Source of the DNA: Sycobia sp. Sy_11
Taxonomy: Eukaryota; Arthropoda; Insecta; Hymenoptera; Epichrysomallidae
Assembly (NCBI GenBank): GCA_018907035.1
Contig: JACCIC010000277.1
Span: 515,001-579,000 of the forward strand
DNA: 64,000 nt
Direction of reading: 5' to 3'
Positions 43,420 to 51,739 of this stretch are shown here, piece by piece. A program made the position numbers and the translations under genes. Within the stretch, counting starts at the first letter, position 1, and every line of letters starts with the position of its first letter. Below the pieces are notes generated by a model, which was not told where the DNA came from, ran no database searches, and worked only from the letters and a program-made list of their open reading frames with translations.

Positions 43420-43720
43420 AAATGTGATAGAGAGAAGCCTTGAGAAAGTAAAACTAACAACGTGGGAAAACTCACGCAAGTACAGATGGTTCAAAGACCT
43501 TCTCGGCAGTAAGATCTGCGGATGGGCTCAAAGGATCATCAAACTAAATAAACGTGAAGCAAAACTAATCCTGAAACTTACAACAGGACACAGCAATTTA
43601 CGGTGTTATACACATAAAATCAGAAGACACAGTAACCTCTGCAGATGGTGTGAGAAGGAGGAGAAAACTCCGAGGCATTTCTTCTGCACGTGCCCTAACT
43701 TACGGAATGTCGCGTAAAGT
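43420..43720 (+). pseudogene. Non-LTR retrotransposon C-terminal zinc-knuckle region
   Basis: The frame contains LTTGHSNLRCYTHKI and CRWCEKEEKTPRHFFCTC, the C-x2-C-x8-H-x4-C knuckle common at the C-terminus of these ORF2 proteins. It ends in a stop at 43717, and the continuation with a Leu-rich end appears in another frame to about 43830. The frame differs from that of the RNase H part. Confidence 0.75.
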
Positions 43721-44600
43721 GGCTGGGAGAAGATAACCTTGACCACGAGAGTTTTTCCAAGGTGGATATACTCAGTCTTCTGGCATACTGCAGAGAACTG
43801 AATGAGAAAGGAATACAATGGCGGTAGCTCAGTGTTCCTGAGCATATATTTGCACCCTGATATGGTTAGTGGGTTGAGTAGGTTAGAATCCTACATACCC
43901 TGGAACCGGCTCCAGCAGTAGTCTCGGTTGGCGAGAGCCACTAGCCGTCAAACAATGGCGGATGAACATCCCACTATCCAACTAGAGAACAAAAAAAAAA
44001 GCTTTCAGTATATCTGGTAGGCATCATTTGTAGTTTCCTTGTTTGCTGAATTGTATCCACATTGCATTTTTTAAGGTTCTATTAAATCGTTCACAAATAC
44101 TTGCATGAAGATTACTGTGTGAAGAGTATAGATTTATCTTATACTTTTTTGTGAGGTTTTGGAAGTGTGAATTGTGAAATTCATTTCCTTGATCTGTTTG
44201 TATATTTGATGGTACTCTTCCATGTTTCAATATCGTATTCATAGCGAGAGTAACAGCGTTACTATTCTTTGACTTTACTGGTTTAGCCCAAGCATACTTC
44301 GAAAATAAATTTATAATACTGAGTAAGTAACGAAACCCTTTATTCTCCTTAGAGTAAGGTATCATCTCTACAAGATCTGCTCGTCAAGTTTCATCTACAC
44401 TACGTATATCATATTTTCTTCACTGATATCTGCACCGGGAGGTTTGTGTAGCTTTTCAACCACTTTTTGTTTTACTTCCTGCTGACTTTGCCTTTGCTGA
44501 TTTTGTCGATACATTTGTTTTCCTATTAATATCGATTATAGTACCATTCAAATTCGTAACCGATTGTGTCATATTATCTTTTAAACGAATATGTTAGTCA

Positions 44601-45140
44601 CTAAGATTTTTCACTTATTAAGGTGTCGTCTGGTTCTTTTTTAATAAGTAGCTGCATTAGTCCATTACTTTTACGATGAATTAAATCTTTCACTTTTATT
44701 TTATTATTATCAAATAAAATTTCAGAATCGCCAAGGATATATGTTCCTCCAATATTTCTTACTCCATATATGTTCTTGTCTTCATGCATAGATTTGAATG
44801 TCAACTTCATCATTGAGTTATCTAGTGAGGCAAAATCATCATCGGAATCATAATCTTTCAAGGAAGCTGAGCGAATATTATTTACTATCATAAAACTCAA
44901 CTTTATTCGGGATCTAGTTGGTTTTCTAATGCTCTAATAATTCCAAATAAGATTAGAAGACTGTAAACTTTTTGATTCGACAAGCTTTTGAAGTGGTGTA
45001 ATGACAGGTTTCAATGTATCTTCTACAACTTTTTCGAGATTATCTCTCTACTGTTTCAATGGTGCAGATTTTATTTTAATACCTTTACGAGCTTGCAACA
45101 ACTCGCTAAGAATACTCTTTTCTTTCTTAAAATCCGACAT
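44601..45140 (-). pseudogene. Capsid-associated-type protein of the island (DUF8207-like)
   Basis: A 180-codon frame starts at MSDFKKE (45140), overlapping the end of the packaging ATPase by 14 bp in another frame. It has in-frame stops at codon 31 and about codon 70, then an open part from 44900. The last domain has a short beta-rich block (IYGVRNIGGTYILGDSEI) followed by KKEPDDTLIS. This arrangement resembles an uncharacterised domain that recurs in insect Polinton/adintovirus-like loci; the family name DUF8207 is given from memory. The overlap with the ATPase suggests compact viral gene packing. Non-functional as it stands. Confidence 0.55.
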
Positions 45141-45865
45141 GGTATCGTGCTGATGTGTAAAATTGAAGTAAGTGATTAAGATTTTTTAAATTTCTTTTTA
45201 TTGCAAAACAGTCAAAACCTTTTCTGTATCTATCAGCATCCATCGCTCTATCTTTGTCAATAACAGCAAATCCATATTTATCATTTTACCAGCATTCAGA
45301 ACAAAGATTTCGAAACTCGTTGAAAGACAGACCAGTATTGACATGATCATCATAAATATGTTTGAAATTCACATCATCTTGATGATAAATTACGAACATA
45401 TTAATATTATCTCTAATAAGATGTTTTGGTATATGAGCATATGACTAGCATAGGTAGAAGCAGTCTGCACTTTTATGTCTCCCCAGAAGAATGCTCTCAC
45501 GATATCTTGCTTCTCACAAGCTACATCGTCAAAAATCATAATTGAATTGAGCAATGCTTCATCTGGTGATATTACAGATTCATGTTCACTAAACGAGAAA
45601 TATGAGATGCCTTCGATTGATTCTATTACTCTTTTGAGAAATTGATACCTTAGTTGATTTAACGATTTTAAATAAACGTACACATTCTCGAATCTAAGAC
45701 CATTGGGATGAGTGATTAAACCTAATAAGCTATTTGCTTTTCCGCAGTTTAATGGACCGCAGAATACTGCTCGTATACTAACTGTCCATGTTGCTTCCTT
45801 CTTTTTTCCTTTCCAAAATCAATGTTAGTGATGGGCAGTTGCACGTTCTGCTGAGTGAAATCCAT
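45127..45865 (-). pseudogene. FtsK/HerA-type DNA-packaging ATPase of the island
   Basis: The packaging ATPase drives DNA into capsids in Polinton-like and adenovirus-like elements. It starts at an ATG at 45865. The P-loop block reads GPLNCGKANS (about 45740), with the Lys kept and the usual Thr/Ser after it changed to Ala. A Walker B block, SIMIFDDVACE, lies at about 45540. A C-terminal region with KHIYDDHVNT, FRNLCSECW and DKDRAMDADRYR runs to the stop at 45127. A frame change lies at about 45770-45790 and another about 45450. A stop follows the FRNLCSECW block. The altered P-loop and breaks mean it is dead. Confidence 0.75.
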
Positions 45866-45961
45866 GTTGATATGACAAAGTCTAATTTAACATTAACTGA
45901 CGTACATATATAAATGTTGATTTTATATTTTCGATCATCAGTTATCATTTGACTGCTAAAG

Positions 45962-46360
45962 ATGACTGAGCATAAAACTCGGAAGCATTCAAAAAAGGAA
46001 GGACGTGGATTGCTCGATAGAGTAATGAACGATTTACCTATCGAAATGCATCTTCCTGGTTATCAATACTGTCGCCCCGGAACTAAATTATCAACGCGAT
46101 GAAAAAGGGATGATCCGGGAATAAATGAACTAGATAAGGCATGTAAAGAACATGACATTGAGTACTCTAATAAAAATAGTAATCGTAAAGTGGCTGACGT
46201 AAAGCTTGCTAATAAAGCTTGGCAACAGATTAAAGCTAATGATGCTAGTTTTGCAGATAAAGCGTCAGCTCTATCGATTGACACTGCTATGAAATTAAAG
46301 GCAAAAACTGGAATGGGGCTGAAATTCAACAAATTGGTGACAGCAGCGGAAAATCGTTGA
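45962..46360 (+). pseudogene. Phospholipase-A2-like domain gene of the island
   Basis: The ORF runs from the ATG at 45962, divergently from the ATPase, to a TGA at 46358-46360 (132 codons). A stop at codon 47 (46100) interrupts it. It encodes a domain with a calcium-loop-like YCRPGT, where the usual Gly is Arg, and an EHD catalytic-type motif in CKEHDIEYS, followed by helical sequence. Such domains occur in parvovirus minor capsid proteins and in related invertebrate DNA elements, where they serve in entry. The Gly-to-Arg change and the stop argue against function. Confidence 0.7.
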
Positions 46361-46372
46361 AATCATGTAAAA

Positions 46373-46641
46373 ATGTACGCAGTCATACAGTCCGTCTTAA
46401 AAGATGCTCGTCAAGCTCATAAGAATAGTAGTTGTTAGAAGAAAGTTCTCATTCCACGTGTGATACGTCTACCGTCTAAAATTGGTGTTCTTCCTTTCCT
46501 TATTCCACTGTTCGCAGGACTAAGGCAACTCGTACTTTAGCCGGAGGTGCTGCTGGAATATCTAAAGTAGTAAATGATGCTACAGCTGCGCAGAAAGATT
46601 ATCAAGAAAGTAAGCGTCATAATAAGACTTTATATTCTTAA
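46373..46641 (+). pseudogene. Small basic plus hydrophobic protein of the island
   Basis: It starts 13 bp after the preceding stop at an ATG (46373). A basic N-terminal part (VIRLPSKIG) follows an in-frame stop at about 46436. It leads to a hydrophobic segment VLPFLIPLFAG and, after a frame change near 46520, a Gly/Ala-rich stretch LAGGAAGISKVVNDA and a basic end. The design resembles the small core or minor capsid-type proteins of adenovirus-like elements. Its position beside the phospholipase-like gene supports a shared origin. Confidence 0.5.
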
Positions 46642-47559
46642 TATTTACGCTTATTCACCATTTATCTGTAATTTTGTAAAATCCAATGGCGAAATTGCGA
46701 TGTTTTTAAGTTAAAATAAGACAATAGGCAGTCTATAGCATACAATTTATATAAACTAATGTGTAATGTACTCCAAAATTTGAATTCAGGAAACGTTTAT
46801 GAATATCGAATACATAATTCATGTTGATAGTTTATCAATCAGCACAGTTATAGTCTCGTAATCATGAAAACACAGTTAGTTCCAAATATGGACAGAGTAT
46901 GAAATTAGAAAATAGTTAGAGCAATTATTACAACGATGTAATTTAACACCTTATTGGAAAAACTAACATGCTTAACATATTACTAAATTGTAGTAAAAGT
47001 ATGAGATATCTTTTAGTACATAAATTTTACATACTATTCTCGAAAATCTCATAATCAAAAGTATAATAAATAAATTCTTTTCATTACGGGATGTATGGAA
47101 TTATCAGTTGCTAAACATATTGGTTTATAGTATACAAAACTTTATATGCATAATCTGCCTTAAAATTAAAAATTGTAATCATGTCGACTGTTATGAATTA
47201 AATTAATAAATATTTCTACCCGTCTCACAGTCTTTATACCATAAAATATTAAATTAAAATAATGACATTCAGACTGTCCTTGTTTTTATATCACCGCCGA
47301 CGAATTTAAAATAAAACTCATTACTAAAAATAAGTCACATTAACAATTAAAAATAATAAAATAAAATAATAATAAAATAAACTAAAATAAAAATGATAAA
47401 AATAATAAATTATATTCTATGTTAGTGAATGACAATCTGACTGCCCCAACCATCACATTTTCTCCTTTGGTATTCGATGTTCGAATCGCTCCGATTGATC
47501 TTAAGGAACTAAACTGAGCTAAACTTTATTTTATGATTTTTAATTTTTAATTTAAATTA
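46642..47559. other. No gene recognised
   Basis: AT-rich. No terminal inverted repeat of the island could be recognised here or near 40.6 kb. Confidence 0.4.
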
Positions 47560-48843
47560 TTAGGAGTGTGAATAAGTCTTTCACGTTTTTTGTAAGAGAT
47601 GGCGCCACCAATACTGTGCGAGTATTCAATGGTTACATGTCATAATCAAAGCTTATTCATATGTCAACAATTCCATACTAACACATTAGTTAAAATTATT
47701 TCGCATCATAAATTTTTGATATCGTGAAAATGTCGAAATTTGAGCCGAGTCGACGTCATTTGCGGGAAGTTTCACTTTATTGGTTCAATTTGAAGAAATC
47801 TGCTGCCCAGACGCATCGATTGCTTCAGGAGGCTTTTGGAGAAGGTTGTGTCGATGATTTAAGTGTTCGCGGATGGTTTCGACGCTTCAAAAGCGGTGAT
47901 TTCGACGTGGAAGACAAGGAGCGTTCCGGGCGGCCGCAAATCTTTGAAGACCGAGAATTGGCGACTTTGCTTGATGAAGATTCTTTTCAAACGCAAGAAG
48001 AACTTGCTGAAGCATTGGGAGTTGACCGAACAACCATTTCCAAGCGTTTGAAAGCCATGGGAATGATCCAAAAGCAAGGAAATTGGGTGCCGTACGAACT
48101 GAAGCTGAGAGACGTCGATCGGCGTTTTTTCACTTGCGAACAGCTGCTTCAGCGACATAAAAGAAAGGGTTTTCTGCATCGTATCGTGACTGGCGATGAA
48201 AAGTGGATACGTTACGATAATCCGAAGCGAAGAAAATCATGGAGACTACCCGGCCATGCATCATCATCGACGGCCAAGCCAAATATTCATGGCGCCAAGC
48301 TCATGCTCTGTATATGGTGGGACCAGCTAGGTGTGGTTTACTATGAGCTTCTGAAACTGAATGAAAGGATCACAGGCGAGGTCTATCGACGACAATTGAT
48401 GCGTTTGAGCCGCGCACTGCGAGAAAAACGGCCACAATACTCCGACAGGCACGACAAAGTTATTTTGCAACATGACAATGCTCGCCCACATGTTGCACCG
48501 CCGGTGAAAACATACTTAGAAACGCTCAAATGGGAAGTCCTACCCCACCCGCCGTATAGTCCAGACGTTGCTCCGTCTGATTACCATCTCTTCAGATCGA
48601 TGACGCATGGCCTGGCTGACCAGCACTTCCATTCCTACGAGGAAGCCAAAAAATGGGTGGATGACTGGATAGAGGCCAAACCGGTCGAATTTTTTCGCAA
48701 CGGGATTCGTATGTTGCCAGAAAGATGGGAAAAAGTTGTAGCTAGCGATGGCCAATACTTTCAATAATTCATTTGTAACCATTTTTTCACAATAAAGGCT
48801 CAAAATTTGAAAAAAAACGGGAAACACTTATTCACATACCTGA
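47560..48843 (+). mobile_element. Mariner B, complete element
   Basis: Starts TTAGGAGTGTGAATAAGTC and ends in the reverse complement of TCAGGTATGTGAATAAGTG. TA flanks lie at 47558-47559 and 48844-48845. It is 1284 bp. The inner TIR carries small changes (TCTTTCACG at the left, GGGAAACAC at the right) relative to A and C. Confidence 0.95.
47730..48767 (+). CDS. Mariner transposase B (D,D34D), intact
   Basis: 345 residues from the ATG of MSKFEPS at 47730; a GTG two codons upstream is in frame but less likely. The HTH region, the WVPYEL linker, and Asp 156, 249 and 284 are all in place, and the C-terminus reads ASDGQYFQ. It differs from C at two residues only (Glu vs Lys near residue 83, and Pro vs Gln in HPPYSPDV) and from A at about 16. 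B holds the family-typical PPYSPD, so it is the best candidate for an active protein. Confidence 0.95.
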   Translation: MSKFEPSRRHLREVSLYWFNLKKSAAQTHRLLQEAFGEGCVDDLSVRGWFRRFKSGDFDVEDKERSGRPQIFEDRELATLLDEDSFQTQEELAEALGVDRTTISKRLKAMGMIQKQGNWVPYELKLRDVDRRFFTCEQLLQRHKRKGFLHRIVTGDEKWIRYDNPKRRKSWRLPGHASSSTAKPNIHGAKLMLCIWWDQLGVVYYELLKLNERITGEVYRRQLMRLSRALREKRPQYSDRHDKVILQHDNARPHVAPPVKTYLETLKWEVLPHPPYSPDVAPSDYHLFRSMTHGLADQHFHSYEEAKKWVDDWIEAKPVEFFRNGIRMLPERWEKVVASDGQYFQ

Positions 48844-48845
48844 TA

Positions 48846-49240
48846 TTTTTTGTAATAAGTTTTATTTTAAATTCTTCGGAGGTGATAATAAACAAGGATA
48901 GTCTGATTGTCATTCTTTTAGTTAATATATTATATTATACAGACTATAAGACCGATAAAAATATTTATTATCTTGCGTGGACTTACTAAGAGCAGTACAA
49001 ATTTACAGTATCAGGAGATAAATGGTCAATATTTATGTTAATTACTAAAAATAATAATATAAATTTCATCTTCGATAACTACTGTGAAGATAATTAAACT
49101 ATTAATATTGATTAGATATCTCAGAATATAAGTGTCACTGACAAAAACTTACTAATGAAGTAACAGAGTAATAACATAAGCTATACAAATTAAACAGGAA
49201 TTTCCAACGTTTTTTTAGAAGCAGCTACTACTCAAAAAGT
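48846..49240. other. Spacer between inverted mariners B and C
   Basis: 395 bp of AT-rich sequence, no gene seen. Confidence 0.5.
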
Positions 49241-49242
49241 TA

Positions 49243-50528
49243 TCAGGTATGTGAATAAGTCTTTCCCGTTTTTTTTCAAATTTTGAGCCTTTATTGTGAA
49301 AAAATGGTTACAAATGAATTATTGAAAGTATTGGCCATCGCTAGCTACAACTTTTTCCCATCTTTCTGGCAACATACGAATCCCGTTGCGAAAAAATTCG
49401 ACCGGTTTGGCCTCTATCCAGTCATCCACCCATTTTTTGGCTTCCTCGTAGGAATGGAAGTGCTGGTCAGCCAGGCCATGCGTCATCGATCTGAAGAGAT
49501 GGTAATCAGACGGAGCAACGTCTGGACTATACTGCGGGTGGGGTAGGACTTCCCATTTGAGCGTTTCTAAGTATGTTTTCACCGGCGGTGCAACATGTGG
49601 GCGAGCATTGTCATGTTGCAAAATAACTTTGTCGTGCCTGTCGGAGTATTGTGGCCGTTTTTCTCGCAGTGCGCGGCTCAAACGCATCAACTGTCGTCGA
49701 TAGACCTCGCCTGTGATCCTTTCATTCAGTTTCAGAAGCTCATAGTAAACCACACCTAGCTGGTCCCACCATATACAGAGCATGAGCTTGGCGCCATGAA
49801 TATTTGGCTTGGCCGTCGATGATGATGCATGGCCGGGTAGTCTCCATGATTTTCTTCGCTTCGGATTATCGTAACGTATCCACTTTTCATCGCCAGTCAC
49901 GATACGATGCAGAAAACCCTTTCTTTTATGTCGCTGAAGCAGCTGTTCGCAAGTGAAAAAACGCCGATCGACGTCTCTCAGCTTCAGTTCGTACGGCACC
50001 CAATTTCCTTGCTTTTGGATCATTCCCATGGCTTTCAAACGCTTGGAAATGGTTGTTCGGTCAACTCCCAATGCTTCAGCAAGTTCTTCTTGCGTTTGAA
50101 AAGAATCTTTATCAAGCAAAGTCGCCAATTCTCGATCTTCAAAGATTTGCGGCCGCCCGGAACGTTCCTTGTCTTCCACGTCGAAATCACCGCTTTTGAA
50201 GCGTCGAAACCATCCGCGAACACTTAAATCATCGACACAACCTTCTCCAAAAGCCTCCTGAAGCAATCGATGCGTCTGGGCAGCAGATTTCTTCAAATTG
50301 AACCAATAAAGTGAAACTTCCCGCAAATGACGTCGACTCGGCTCAAATTTCGACATTTTCACGATATCAAAAATTTATGATGCGAAATAATTTTAACTAA
50401 TGTGTTAGTATGGAATTGTTGACATATGAATAAGCTTTGATTATGACATATGTAACCATTGAATACTCGCACAGTATTGGTGGCGCCATCTCTTACAAAA
50501 AACGGGAAAGACTTATTCACACTCCTAA
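49243..50528 (-). mobile_element. Mariner C, complete element
   Basis: Inverted relative to B, 1286 bp, TA flanks at 49241-49242 and 50529-50530. Ends are TCAGGTATGTGAATAAGTC (left) and the complement of TTAGGAGTGTGAATAAGTC (right). Confidence 0.95.
49319..50356 (-). CDS. Mariner transposase C (D,D34D), open
   Basis: 345 residues from the ATG at 50356. Identical to B except for Lys at the LLDKDS position and Gln in HPQYSPDV. The second change falls in the YSPDxAPSD block that precedes the third catalytic Asp, so it could reduce activity. All three Asp residues are kept. The near identity to B points to recent activity of this family, or to local duplication or gene conversion. Confidence 0.95.
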   Translation of the reverse strand: MSKFEPSRRHLREVSLYWFNLKKSAAQTHRLLQEAFGEGCVDDLSVRGWFRRFKSGDFDVEDKERSGRPQIFEDRELATLLDKDSFQTQEELAEALGVDRTTISKRLKAMGMIQKQGNWVPYELKLRDVDRRFFTCEQLLQRHKRKGFLHRIVTGDEKWIRYDNPKRRKSWRLPGHASSSTAKPNIHGAKLMLCIWWDQLGVVYYELLKLNERITGEVYRRQLMRLSRALREKRPQYSDRHDKVILQHDNARPHVAPPVKTYLETLKWEVLPHPQYSPDVAPSDYHLFRSMTHGLADQHFHSYEEAKKWVDDWIEAKPVEFFRNGIRMLPERWEKVVASDGQYFQ

Positions 50529-50530
50529 TA

Positions 50531-51088
50531 ATTTAATTAATTATCTAAGTAATTATTCATCATGCCAGTATTGCAAGGGAAACCTTATATCCACACCATT
50601 ATTTTCGCAAAGCAGCTTTTCAAAGCAATTACTTTGCTTCCGCTGTATTTTCCTTTATTAGACCAGGTGAGCTGAAAACTTTGTTAGATGACATATAGAT
50701 GGCGTTACTATAATTACATTCATATGATTTTTAGTTAGTACCAACCTTCAAAAGATACGTGTATAAATTCGACAACTGTTAGACAATTGACTCATGAAAT
50801 ATATAGTATTGGGAGTAAAGTAATCTTTCTGATTACGAAAAAAATTGATGAAAAAAACATTTTGTGTTAATCAAACATTGCTTTTTCGTGAAAATACTGT
50901 TTATTCCAAAGCTTGGCTTAAAAAACATTATTCAGGCTCTGCACACGAAAAATCAATCGTTGAGTTGTGGTCTGCGATATTTAAACGATGTGAAAAACGC
51001 TGCCACCGAAAAAAAACATAAAACAAAATATCTAAATGATTAGGGGCAGTATTTAGCGATATTCAATTGTTGCATCCAGCAACGATGT

Positions 51089-51091
<3 letters not shown>
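50531..51091. other. No gene recognised
   Basis: A short coding-like stretch on the plus strand at about 50865-51020 (VYSKAWLKKHYSGSAHEK) is open for about 50 codons but has no recognised family. Otherwise AT-rich. Confidence 0.35.

Positions 51092-51137
<46 letters not shown>
51092..51137. repeat. (TA)n microsatellite at left end of E5
   Basis: Alternating TA directly before the TG of the E5 5' LTR start, the same context as the ends of E1 and E2. Confidence 0.9.
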
Positions 51138-51140
<3 letters not shown>

Positions 51141-51265
51141 GACGAGCGTCACAAGGCGCCCGCGCCGACTTGTCCAGGAAAAAGATGACGCGCGCGCCAT
51201 CCCGTGGACAAGAAAGTCATCGACTGTTTCCGGAGTTTCAGCCCGTCCCGGCGGCGTCCTAGACG

Positions 51266-51739
51266 GTGGGAGAGTCACTACCTCCGATCCGTGGGGGCGG
51301 GTCCGAGTCGTCATGGTCTTCGTCGTCCTCGGATGACGAAACGGTGGTGGAACAGCCCGTCTCGCCGCGGGAGGATCCGGTGCCTCCCACCGGAATCCCG
51401 AGAGCAGGGCGCCCTCGTGTGGAGCATCGTCCGGAGCGCTCATACGGAAAGAGATACCCCCGATTGACGGGGGTACTGTTTGATGACCTAGAGCCGATAC
51501 GGACACGGCCCGAGGTGGACCCGCCCCGGCGACACTGCTACAACTGCTGGCAGGTGGGGCATGCACGCCGCGACTGCCCCGGTCCCGTAGCTGCGGCGTA
51601 CTGTTGCAACTGCGGACGACGCGGGGTTGTCGTCGAGAGCTGCCCCCGCTGCCATCGGGCGTTTCGGCGCTATATGGGGTGGCCCACCCGGACTGCGACG
51701 GGAAGCCTCACGGTTTCTCGCGCTCCGGACCATAAATGA
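51266..51739 (+). pseudogene. Zinc-knuckle fragment, copy of the E5 post-pol ORF
   Basis: The frame encodes a Ser/Asp-rich stretch, then the CCHC knuckle CYNCWQVGHARRDC and a second Cys set CCNCGRRGVVVESCPRC. It is nearly identical to 62640-62890 in E5. It opens at a GTG with no ATG and ends abruptly at PDHK at 51733, where the DNA changes to AT-rich sequence. It is a copy of internal element DNA lying just after the LTR start. Confidence 0.7.

Larger units (their letters stand above)
42861..43998 (+). mobile_element. 5'-truncated non-LTR retrotransposon inserted in the integrase
   Basis: The element ends in an A-run at 43991-44000. GCTTTCAGTA (up to 12 bp with the preceding AA) is present at 42849-42860 and again at 43999-44010 as the target-site duplication. 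The insert carries an RNase H domain and a C-terminal zinc knuckle, then a 3' UTR. It is in the opposite orientation to the integrase. The endonuclease and RT are missing, as in most 5'-truncated copies. Confidence 0.9.
42421..44514 (-). pseudogene. Polinton/Maverick-type integrase with chromodomain, split by insertion
   Basis: Integrase of the rve superfamily that would insert a linear DNA element. Minus-strand remnants begin about 44514. The core follows with ADLVEM (first Asp, about 44375), IQTDQGNEF (second Asp, about 44205) and ICERFNRTLK (Glu, about 44085). After the insertion it continues from 42860 with LKAYNSRKHRTIG and a chromodomain-like end (DRIYIKWLGFNSEHDSW, about 42430-42490) at the C-terminus, as is typical for the Polinton clade. 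In-frame TGA codons stand where Trp is expected, just before ADLVEM and at about 44020, and there is a frame change near 44430. The non-LTR insertion at 42861-43998 splits it. Confidence 0.75.

Noticed and set aside
47560..47564. TTAGG considered as insect telomeric repeat
   Set aside because: Single occurrence that forms the mariner terminal inverted repeat; no array.
47859..48179. Antisense ORFs over mariners B and C
   Set aside because: Shadows of the transposase gene on the opposite strand, repeated in each copy only because the element is repeated.
51266..51739. Zinc-knuckle ORF considered as an independent host gene
   Set aside because: Near-identical to the E5 post-pol ORF and lies within element DNA.
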